13,973 nt of DNA from Verrucomicrobiota bacterium. Lineage in GTDB: Bacteria > Verrucomicrobiota > Verrucomicrobiia > Chthoniobacterales > UBA10450. The stretch covers positions 1 to 13,973 of the forward strand of contig QHON01000046.1 of NCBI GenBank assembly GCA_003218815.1, given 5' to 3'. Shown in pieces: positions 7,814 to 13,790 of the stretch (position 1 is its first letter; every line of letters begins with the position of its first letter). Both the position numbers and the translations under genes were made by a program. Under the pieces are notes generated by a model. It ran no database searches and was not told where the DNA came from. It saw nothing but the letters and a program-made list of their open reading frames with translations.

Positions 7814-7844
7814 GTTTATTTGAATCGCTCGACTCTAATCGCCG

Positions 7845-8480
7845 TCAGGATTTTCGAATCTCTTCGACCTGGAGTTGCGCGAACCCGTCGCGCATTGTTT
7901 CCTTTCCTCTGATTGTAACAGTCTTAGCCGCATATTCTGCCAGCTGACTATTCAGGGACTCGCGGCGCCTCCAATTAGTCCCAACCAAAAGATAGACCTT
8001 CCCATCAGTAGCCTTGATGCCGACTGGCAATCCCCGCTTGATGCAGTCTCTAGCACACCCAGCGTGCTCCGGCCCGCTCATGTTGTAGGCAATGTAACAA
8101 GTCATATCGAGCACCTCGCCCTTCACGACAATCTCCTTCCCTTGGACAAGCCGGTGACTTTCGCGCTGCCACAGTTTGAGTGAAACCGCAGTTATGCTGG
8201 CCGAGATAATTATCGCTGCGGCAAGCTTCAATATTTGGGTCCAGCCTCGACGAAATGGAATCGGCCGTTTGCGGATGATCTTCTCAGCGAGATCGCTTGG
8301 CGGCTCAATTTCACGAAGTTTCGATCGGATGGTGTCGTAAGATTTGCGTTGCTCGCGTACCCATTCCGCAAGTTCCGGATCGCGGCGAGCATGCGCCAGC
8401 GCTTCTTCAAATTGTGGATCGGCGTCATCAATTGACCCGCGATAAAGCACCAGCCTCTCTTTGGCTTCACTCGTATTCAT
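7845..8480 (-). CDS. Membrane anti-sigma factor with extracytoplasmic Cys-containing domain, 211 aa
   Basis: The gene overlaps the preceding ECF sigma gene by 4 bases (ATGA), the normal arrangement for a sigma/anti-sigma pair. Residues 1-82 are a charged cytoplasmic part, with a membrane helix at about 83-103 (TQILKLAAAIIISASITAVSL). Residues 115-210 form a beta-rich extracytoplasmic domain with the pattern GEVLDMTCY, then HAGCARDC, then GLPVGIKATDGKVYLLVG. Cys128, Cys142, Cys146 and His139 are candidate metal or redox ligands. From memory, this Cys-containing module also occurs alone in exported proteins of many bacteria; here it is fused to an anti-sigma layout. No ZAS zinc motif is seen on the cytoplasmic side. 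The anti-sigma role is inferred from context, and the ligand is unknown. Confidence 0.8.
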   Translation of the reverse strand: MNTSEAKERLVLYRGSIDDADPQFEEALAHARRDPELAEWVREQRKSYDTIRSKLREIEPPSDLAEKIIRKRPIPFRRGWTQILKLAAAIIISASITAVSLKLWQRESHRLVQGKEIVVKGEVLDMTCYIAYNMSGPEHAGCARDCIKRGLPVGIKATDGKVYLLVGTNWRRRESLNSQLAEYAAKTVTIRGKETMRDGFAQLQVEEIRKS

Positions 8481-8992
8481 TTGCTTTGGCAGGATGAATG
8501 GTTGGTTTCGGTTAAGAGCTGAAAAAGATGCATTTTGCCGCGTGCAATTCGCGACTGCACGGTACCGAGCGGAATTTCTAACACGTCAGCAATCTCCTTG
8601 TAAGATAAATCTTCGCTGTAATATAGGACGAGCGGAGCGCGATAACCTTCGTCAATTTGGCCGAGAACTTTGAGCATCGTTTGCGCGTCTATCCGGTTGA
8701 CGACGTCGGCAGATACCTGAGGAAAATCCTGCACGACGTCGCTGATAGGTTCATCGGTGAAGCGCTCCTGACGCCGGGACATCTGGAGGAATTCCCGATG
8801 CAATGTAGTGAAGAGCCAGCCTTTCACCTTCCCTAGATCTTTGAGCTGATGTCCTTTGTTCGCCCAGATGTAGAAAGTTTCCTGGGTAAGGTCACAAGCA
8901 TCAGCCTCATTTCGGGTGAGACTGAAGCCGAATCGGTAAAGGTCTTGATAGTAAAGTTTCACTAACGTTTCAAACTCCGGGTCGACGGACAT
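8477..8992 (-). CDS. ECF-family RNA polymerase sigma factor, 171 aa
   Basis: A compact ECF sigma factor. Region 2 spans about residues 8-75, with the DACDLTQETFYIWANKG core and KVKGWLFTTLHREFLQMSRR for -10 recognition. A short linker follows, then region 4 (about 105-160) with LGQIDEGYRAPLVLYYSEDLSYKEIADVLEIPLGTVQSRIARGK, a standard helix-turn-helix that reads the -35 element. It overlaps the anti-sigma gene by 4 bases. A promoter of ECF type lies just upstream (9012-9042), and an identical type faces the divergent gene, which implies that this sigma factor transcribes its own operon. The leader would be only about a dozen bases, with no Shine-Dalgarno sequence. Confidence 0.93.
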   Translation of the reverse strand: MSVDPEFETLVKLYYQDLYRFGFSLTRNEADACDLTQETFYIWANKGHQLKDLGKVKGWLFTTLHREFLQMSRRQERFTDEPISDVVQDFPQVSADVVNRIDAQTMLKVLGQIDEGYRAPLVLYYSEDLSYKEIADVLEIPLGTVQSRIARGKMHLFQLLTETNHSSCQSK

Positions 8993-9011
8993 ATCGCCAT
9001 CAACGCATCTA

Positions 9012-9042
9012 GATAAGAGTCCTCAGGGGGACGTTTGTTCCC
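9012..9042 (-). promoter_or_regulatory. ECF-type promoter for the sigma/anti-sigma operon
   Basis: On the minus strand GGGAACAAA (9042-9034) is followed by 15 bases and TCTTATC (9018-9012). GGAAC is the classic ECF -35 element. The same architecture at exactly the same spacing is found on the other strand at 9113-9143. The -10 lies about 20 bases ahead of the sigma start codon at 8992. Autoregulation is inferred. Confidence 0.65.
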
Positions 9043-9121
9043 GCAGCGAAAGAAGAAATAGTAACGACATTGTTGATCCACCAGTGATCGGGTCTCAGAT
9101 CGTTTCGCTGTCGGGAACAAA
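9034..9121. repeat. Long interrupted inverted repeat holding both -35 elements
   Basis: The left arm (9034-9051) is an 18-base sequence TTTGTTCCCG-CAGCGAAA. The right arm (9103-9121) is its reverse complement with one inserted T: TTTCGCTG-T-CGGGAACAAA. The arms are 51 bases apart. Similarity therefore extends about 8 bases upstream of each GGGAAC, beyond what a -35 element alone needs. Confidence 0.7.
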
Positions 9122-9143
9122 AAGGATTCTGGTTCATCTCATC
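9113..9143 (+). promoter_or_regulatory. ECF-type promoter for the divergent secreted-protein gene
   Basis: GGGAACAAA (9113-9121), 15 bases, then TCTCATC (9137-9143). This equals the minus-strand promoter at 9012-9042 in all nine -35 bases, in spacing and in six of seven -10 bases. A transcript starting near 9150 would have a leader of about 35 bases before ATG 9185. It probably answers to the sigma factor at 8477-8992. Confidence 0.65.
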
Positions 9144-9184
9144 AGCGAACAACAACAACTCAACCCTCAATCTTAATTAAACCT

Positions 9185-9991
9185 ATGCAATCCATAAATA
9201 TCTTGAAAAGACATTCGCTCTCGCTGGCGATCGCCACACTTGGCTTAACACTCATTCTCAACCCAGTGGCTGCTTCAGCTCCTCCGCAGGTGTTCGAAGC
9301 GTCCGGTGCCGCCCCAGCAGATATCCAGACCGCGGTAGACGCCTTCAGGAATTTTTTGGGAAACCCCAACAACATAGCAGGTCCCCCATCTGCCACCGGC
9401 CACCGTGAGATCAACTGGGACGGGGTTCCAGACGCTTTCTCCGCACCGCACCTGTTGCCGGCGAATTTCTTCAACAAAAACTCGCCGCGCGGGATCGTAT
9501 TCTTCACTCCAGGAACAGGGTTTGAGGTGAGCGCCAACCTTGTAAACCCAACATTCACTCCGGTCAGGTTTGGAAATATCAACCCTGTCTATCCCGCGCT
9601 CTTTAGCACGTTCAGTCCGCAGAAGCTCTTCACCGCCTTGAATAGCAACATCACGGAAAACCTTTTCTTTGTGCCGAGCGGACAGGCTGGAGTCAATTCT
9701 ACCCAATCGGCAACGGTCAAAGGATTCGGCGTCGTATTCACCGACGTGAATGTTGGCAATAGCACGAAGATCGAATACTTCGATGTTGGCGGTAACCTGC
9801 TGTTCAGCCGGAACGTATTGCCTCAGCCTACACCACGCGCAGGCCTTTCGTTCCTGGGAGTCGGGTTTGACACAGCCAGCGTCTTTTTGGTCCGAATTAC
9901 CTCTGGCAATCGCATCTTGAAAGTACCCAATCTGGATGTCGTCGCCATGGATGATTTTATCTACGGCGAGCCACAGGCCCTTGTTCCTTAG
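9185..9991 (+). CDS. Secreted beta-rich protein of unknown function, 268 aa; likely ECF target
   Basis: The protein has a good Sec signal peptide (basic N-terminus to LKRH, hydrophobic 11-26, cleavage likely after AASA at about 32). The mature part, about 236 residues, is rich in Asn, Phe, Val, Gly and Pro and looks like a beta-sandwich. Distinctive stretches are HREINWDGVPDAFSAP, PANFFNKNSPRGIVF and VKGFGVVFTDVNVGNSTKIEYFD. It ends with MDDFIYGE. I recall similar uncharacterised secreted proteins but no named function. There is no cysteine, no membrane anchor and no sorting tail such as PEP-CTERM. It is divergent from the ECF sigma operon and preceded by the same promoter type, so it is probably induced by that sigma factor. 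Confidence 0.85.
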   Translation: MQSINILKRHSLSLAIATLGLTLILNPVAASAPPQVFEASGAAPADIQTAVDAFRNFLGNPNNIAGPPSATGHREINWDGVPDAFSAPHLLPANFFNKNSPRGIVFFTPGTGFEVSANLVNPTFTPVRFGNINPVYPALFSTFSPQKLFTALNSNITENLFFVPSGQAGVNSTQSATVKGFGVVFTDVNVGNSTKIEYFDVGGNLLFSRNVLPQPTPRAGLSFLGVGFDTASVFLVRITSGNRILKVPNLDVVAMDDFIYGEPQALVP

Positions 9992-10017
9992 CCGGGTTTG
10001 CGGCGCCATTCTAACAA

Positions 10018-10062
10018 TCGCGTGGAGTAGGAGCGCCTTAATCGGCGCTCCCCTTCACGCGA
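10018..10062 (+). repeat. Two-tier palindromic element with GTAG head (REP-like)
   Basis: The inner stem GGAGCGCC (10030-10037), loop TTAATC, GGCGCTCC (10044-10051) is perfect. An outer stem TCGCGTG (10018-10024) pairs with CACGCGA (10056-10062), separated from the inner stem by an internal loop. GTAG at 10027-10030 immediately precedes the inner hairpin, as in REP elements mobilised by REP-associated tyrosine transposases. It lies between convergent genes. It lacks a T-run. The rest of the gap 9992-10160 shows nothing else that I can name. Confidence 0.5.
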
Positions 10063-10160
10063 GGTCGTTAGCTGGCCAAGCTTTGCCCAGTGGGTTGCGC
10101 GCTATGCTTGAATGTACTGATTCTACCTAGAAAGGCTCCATTGAGCGTAATTGGTAGCCT

Positions 10161-10289
10161 TCACGGCACCGGTGAGGCGGATGCTTCGGGCAAAAGGGTA
10201 ATACTGCCATCACCAGCACGAAGAACTTGATCTGGCGTCGGATCAGAGATCTGCGAAGAGCGTGACCCGAGCAACGCCAGCAAGAGCAT
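10161..10289 (-). CDS. Possible 42-aa small protein downstream of the peptidase gene
   Basis: A short frame runs from ATG 10289 to TGA at 10161, 21 bases after the peptidase stop and in the same reading frame as that gene. It begins with a hydrophobic stretch (MLLLALLGS) and continues SSQISDPTPDQVLRAGDGSITLLPEASASPVP, a plausible small exported or membrane-tethered peptide. The frame is also open across the 7 codons between the peptidase stop and this ATG. It could instead be the remnant of a longer C-terminus separated by a stop mutation. No ribosome-binding site is seen, so support is weak. Confidence 0.3.
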   Translation of the reverse strand: MLLLALLGSRSSQISDPTPDQVLRAGDGSITLLPEASASPVP

Positions 10290-10310
10290 CAGGTAAGCGG
10301 CGAATACGTC

Positions 10311-11459
10311 TTAATCGCCGGGAATGCTCGGCAAAAACTTGCCATAGAGTTTGCCTAGCTGATCCACATAAACCTTTCTCTTTCCCACTGTCACCTGCCA
10401 GAATGGATACGTGCGTATGTGGGTGATGTCGCCGGGCTGAAACGTCAGCGTCGCCTCGGTGTTCTTCAACTCTTTGGTATCGCGTTGCATCGCCGATGCG
10501 ACTATCGCCAGCGCCTCTTCCTTAGCGAGGTAGCGGATGGGCTTGCCGAAGGTGGTCACTTCTTCGAACGCTCCGGTGAAGGCATTCACGAGCACACACG
10601 CGCGCGCAAGCCGCGACCCGCGCTCGGCAAACTCGTGACGGAACCCGAAAGGCACGATGTAGTAATGTGGAACGTTCTTGGCGCCGCTGCGCCCAATGCC
10701 CTCCCGGACAAGCATAGGGTCTAAAGGAAGCACGTCTTCGCGATGGAGGATCGCATACTTAGGCTGGTGCTCTAATGCGAACTCCCTGATCCATCTTTTG
10801 GCAAACTCCGCCGCTCGTTTAGGGGAGAGCAACTTCTTTCCGGTTCGTTTCACCTGTTTCACATGAACTTTACCTTTTGGCAGTGGCGGTTCAATCACGG
10901 CAACATATTGGTTGAGCCATGTGCCTGTATAGATGACCGCCCCGTTCCATGGTCCGCCGAACCACTGTGCTGCCGAAAACGTGCTGCTCGTGCCAACGTT
11001 ATGAGGTTCCGGGTCGTGAACCGAGATTGTTTGCAGCACAGGACTGCTTCCCCCCACTGGTTCGACATCTGTCACATATCCGACAATGTCTACCCAATGG
11101 CCACCTTGGTTGATCAGCACCGGGCTTGGATATTGCCGCACGTTCATCCAAAAGAGGATGTCAAAAAGCACTGTATCCCGGTCCGAGTTAGCAAACTCCA
11201 CCCAATGAACTCCAGCGGGATTGTTTAATGCCTGAAGACATCCGGTCAGGCCGTGCGGGTCCGTTGCCCATCCGCTGTCCGCCGGGCTCGTGCTGTTATG
11301 GACCTGAATCGTATTCCACACATCCACCTGTGCATAGAAGAGACGATCCGCAGGGTTCGGATAGCCGTTGCGAGCCATTTGGCCGCTGGCCGCTCCACAC
11401 CAAATGCATTGCTCCTGCCCGTATAACGGGACGTTCGCACTCAGATCTCTGGTGAACAT
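10311..11459 (-). CDS. C39/papain-like cysteine peptidase, 382 aa
   Basis: The N-terminal domain (about residues 8-190) has papain-fold signatures. Gln15 (oxyanion hole) and Cys21 lie in the pattern Q-x5-C-GAAS with the usual six-residue step. His121 is in GGHWVDIVGY, and Asp149 in the HDPEP stretch completes the likely triad. This resembles C39-like and C70-like peptidases. The C-terminal half (about 195-380) has two segments of PepSY-like pattern (VNAFTGAFEEVTTFGKPI and FWQVTVGKRKVYVDQLGKLYG), which could be an inhibitory or targeting domain. There is no signal peptide, and no transporter or bacteriocin gene is nearby. It is the only gene here with a strong Shine-Dalgarno sequence. Substrate is unknown. 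Confidence 0.75.
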   Translation of the reverse strand: MFTRDLSANVPLYGQEQCIWCGAASGQMARNGYPNPADRLFYAQVDVWNTIQVHNSTSPADSGWATDPHGLTGCLQALNNPAGVHWVEFANSDRDTVLFDILFWMNVRQYPSPVLINQGGHWVDIVGYVTDVEPVGGSSPVLQTISVHDPEPHNVGTSSTFSAAQWFGGPWNGAVIYTGTWLNQYVAVIEPPLPKGKVHVKQVKRTGKKLLSPKRAAEFAKRWIREFALEHQPKYAILHREDVLPLDPMLVREGIGRSGAKNVPHYYIVPFGFRHEFAERGSRLARACVLVNAFTGAFEEVTTFGKPIRYLAKEEALAIVASAMQRDTKELKNTEATLTFQPGDITHIRTYPFWQVTVGKRKVYVDQLGKLYGKFLPSIPGD

Positions 11460-11464
11460 AGCTA

Positions 11465-11473
11465 CCTCCTCCT
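11465..11473 (-). promoter_or_regulatory. Strong Shine-Dalgarno sequence of the peptidase gene
   Basis: AGGAGGAGG on the minus strand ends five bases before the ATG at 11459. It fixes the start codon of the cysteine peptidase and contrasts with the other genes of the window, which show at most a weak site. Confidence 0.8.
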
Positions 11474-11892
11474 GTATAACCTGAGAAAGAGCGGAACTTC
11501 AATCAAATAAAACGGCTGCGGAACAGTTTCGAGCCTTTGGCAGGGATGAAGTGCACGGTGCAAAACTCTCAATTCGAATCGACATATTTTTGTGCGATCG
11601 GCATCCGACGGCCGACGCCGAACGCGCGGCTTGTTACCTTCAGTCCAGGCGCGGCCTGCTCCCTTTTGTACTCGTTGAGATCGACGCGTCGCTGCACCCA
11701 GCGCACCGTCTTTTCGTCAAATCCATGGGTGACAATGTCGCGCGCACTGAGATTCTCTTCCACATAGAGGCGCAAGATTTCATCGAGAATTTCATAGGAC
11801 GGAAGCGTGTCCTGGTCTTTTTGATTCGGCTTTAGCTCCGCACTTGGCGCCTTTTCGATTGTTGATCTTGGAATGATCCCTGCCGCGCCGGA

Positions 11893-11924
11893 GGTCGCCG
11901 CGGCGACCGAAGGCGGGTCGCCTT
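11893..11924 (-). repeat. Palindromic element inserted in-frame in nadE
   Basis: A perfect 16-base palindrome GGTCGCCGCGGCGACC (11893-11908) is followed by a hairpin AAGGCG, loop GGT, CGCCTT (11910-11924). On the coding strand the block encodes RRGRKGDPPSVAAATSG, between ARWIN and IIPRSTIEK, where NAD synthetases normally have only a handful of residues. The core AGGCGGGTCGCCT differs by one base from the hairpin at 6788-6810, which suggests one repeat family. Confidence 0.55.
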
Positions 11925-13195
11925 TCCGTCCTCGTCGCGATGAATAGTCGGAGTTGATCCAGCGCGCCAGCTCGTAAACCATGGTTTTCGGCACATCGCT
12001 GATCACCGCGAGCCCGCCCGCCATGTCGCCGTACATTGTGCAATAACCGACGGCGAGTTCGCTTTTGTTTCCAGTGGTGAGCAACAGATGACCAAACTTG
12101 TTTGAAAGCGCCATTAGCGTCATCGCGCGCAGGCGCGGCTGCATGTTTTCCTCAGTTTCGTTTTCAGGAAGTTCCTTGAAAATTTCTGCGAACTCGGACT
12201 TGAAAGCTGTGAATGCATTTGTGATTGGAATCTCGAGACATTTGATCCCAAGATTGCGCGCGACTGTGAGCGCGTCGTCAATGCTGCCACGCGAGGAATA
12301 CGGGCTCGGCATGGAAACTCCGATCACGTTCTCCGCTCCGAGGGCGTCCACTGCGATCACCGCGACCACTGCGGAGTCCACCCCGCCGCTCAAACCGAGC
12401 ACGGCGGATTTGAAATTGCACTTTCGCAAATAATCGCGCAGGCCTAACGACAACGCCGAAAAGAGCTCCTCCGCCGTTTTCCCTTCGCGAAATTCAATTA
12501 CGGCAGCTGCGTCCGTGTCGATGATGGCCTCGTCTTCCCGAAAGCTCCCCAGTTGCGCGATCAGCTCGCCAGATGAATTCACCGCGATTGAGTTTCCATC
12601 GAAAATCAGCTGATCGTTGCCGCCCACCGCGTTGCAGTAGCAGATCGGCCGCTGATAAGCGCGGGCAAGCGCGCCGACCATTTCGCGGCGGATCGCCGGC
12701 TTGTGCAAAGTAAACGGCGACGCGCTTAAGTTGACGATGATCTCCGCGCCTTGGTCGATCAGACCGCGCACCGGTTCGACATCATAAAGCGGTCGCGGGA
12801 GATAATGTTCCGTCCAAATATCTTCGCAAATCGTTATGCCGACTCTTTTGCCGCACACATCAAATGGTTCGACGCGGCCAGCCGGTTCAAAATAACGATC
12901 TTCATCGAAGACATCGTAAGTAGGTAAGAGCGACTTGTGCGCTTTGCGGATCGGTTTGCCGCGCTCGAGCAGAGCGGCGGAGCAAAGCCGTGTTTCCCAC
13001 GCGCGCATGAAGCTTATCGAGGACTTGGAGATTCTCCGGAACAAAGCGCGATTTGAAGACAAGGTCCTGCGGCGGGTATCCGGGAATGGCTAGCTCCGGT
13101 GTTAGGACCAGCTCCGCGCCAGCGGCCGCGAGACGCTCGTAAGCGCCGATAATCTTCTCAAAATTGCCACTCAGATCCCCGACGGTAGGGTTAAT

Positions 13196-13219
13196 TTGAG
13201 CAAAACCTTGAGCAAAACC
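13196..13219 (-). repeat. Perfect 12-bp tandem duplication in nadE
   Basis: TTGAGCAAAACC occurs twice back to back (13196-13207 and 13208-13219, plus strand). On the coding strand it duplicates the codons for G-F-A-Q, giving MKIGFAQGFAQIN where family members start MKI(A/G)xAQIN. It keeps the frame. Confidence 0.85.
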
Positions 13220-13330
13220 AATTTTCATGCTGCGCTAGAGCAGACTATGCGCAACCCAGCAAGCAGCAATCTCCTTTTCCTCGCGTTTAATGGTTTGTCG
13301 TCGCATCAGCCTAAAACCGCGTTTGAAAAG

Positions 13331-13392
13331 GCTCGGAGCAGGTAAGACAGTGGCTGAGGGACTCCGAGCGTTTTAACGCGCGCACGCGCGTT
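13331..13392. repeat. Two adjacent inverted repeats in the nadE upstream gap
   Basis: GCTCGGAG (13331-13338) pairs with CTCCGAGC (13362-13369) around a 23-base loop; GTTTTAA follows. Next comes an 18-base perfect palindrome AACGCGCG-CA-CGCGCGTT (13375-13392), 16 bases of which strictly alternate purine and pyrimidine. The block is the only visible structure in the 268-base gap 13229-13496 between two minus-strand genes. Terminator, small RNA or protein-binding site are all possible. Confidence 0.5.
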
Positions 13393-13496
13393 GTGTGAAT
13401 TTCGTCACCTTATGAGCCATTCAATCTTGCCCGACCCAATCAGGCAACGACACGAGCAGCTGTCCGCGGCCATGCCGCTGAAACTGGGCCAGATTT

Positions 13497-13721
13497 CTAA
13501 CGACGAGCGTAATGCCCGTGTATCCAGACTCTATGACCGTAACGCCATCCCCAATGTCCCGGCCTCCAATACCATCGATAACCATGATGCCAATACCACG
13601 GCCCGTGGGAGTAGTAAGGGCGGTCGCCGATTTCAATAAAGACGCCCGCCTTCGTCGTCGTCGGCGTAAATGCGCCTGCGCAAAAGAGAGCGCCCAGCAT
13701 GATTAAAAGATATCGTTTCAT
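13497..13721 (-). CDS. Small secreted Trp/His/Tyr-rich protein, 74 aa
   Basis: A signal peptide (MKRYLLIMLGALFCAGAF, cleavage near KA at about 25) is followed by a mature peptide of about 49 residues, extremely rich in Trp, His, Tyr, Arg and Gly. It has repeating motifs of the type YWHHGYRWYWRPGHWGWRYGH. Similar short aromatic/His-rich exported proteins are common in several Gram-negative phyla, with unknown function; metal binding or surface interaction is a reasonable guess. The frame was chosen over two overlapping frames because only this one has a signal peptide and a biased, repetitive mature region. ATG 13721 is the only sensible start. It is not clearly in an operon with nadE, which lies 268 bases downstream. 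Confidence 0.8.
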   Translation of the reverse strand: MKRYLLIMLGALFCAGAFTPTTTKAGVFIEIGDRPYYSHGPWYWHHGYRWYWRPGHWGWRYGHRVWIHGHYARR

Positions 13722-13790
13722 CGTTTTACCGTGATTCGAAAACGGACGTGCGTTGGGCTGGGAATATTCAAACTTTACCGGCGCGGTTAA

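Larger units (their letters stand above)
11569..13228 (-). pseudogene. nadE: Glutamine-dependent NAD+ synthetase, frameshifted
   Basis: NadE makes NAD+ from deamido-NAD+, ATP and glutamine. The N-terminal nitrilase-type glutaminase domain begins at ATG 13228, with Glu45 in TPELAIPGYPPQDL. The frame changes at about 12980-12984: after VGNTALL the correct protein continues in another frame as SAALLERGKPIRKAHKS. About a dozen family residues expected between are missing. That second frame carries the glutaminase Lys (RKAHKSLLP), Cys (ITICEDIW), the SGGVDSA P-loop of the synthetase (12371-12390) and IPRSTIEKAPSAELKP, and ends at 11569. The gene also has a 12-base tandem duplication near the start (13196-13219) and an in-frame palindromic insertion (about 11885-11945). 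Either it is a pseudogene or the assembly has an error; the enzyme is normally needed, so another copy may exist elsewhere. Confidence 0.85.

Noticed and set aside
9275..10009. 244-codon minus-strand frame opposite the secreted protein
   Set aside because: Arises from codon bias opposite a gene with a clear signal peptide and its own promoter; composition (many Arg, Cys, Trp) is shadow-like.
11475..11510. Promoter-like TTGAAG and TATACA on the minus strand before the cysteine peptidase
   Set aside because: The -10 would touch the Shine-Dalgarno sequence, leaving almost no leader and making that site useless.
13391..13639. 82-codon plus-strand and 71-codon minus-strand frames overlapping the Trp/His/Tyr-rich gene
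   Set aside because: They are side effects of the repetitive codons of the real gene and have no signal peptide or family character.
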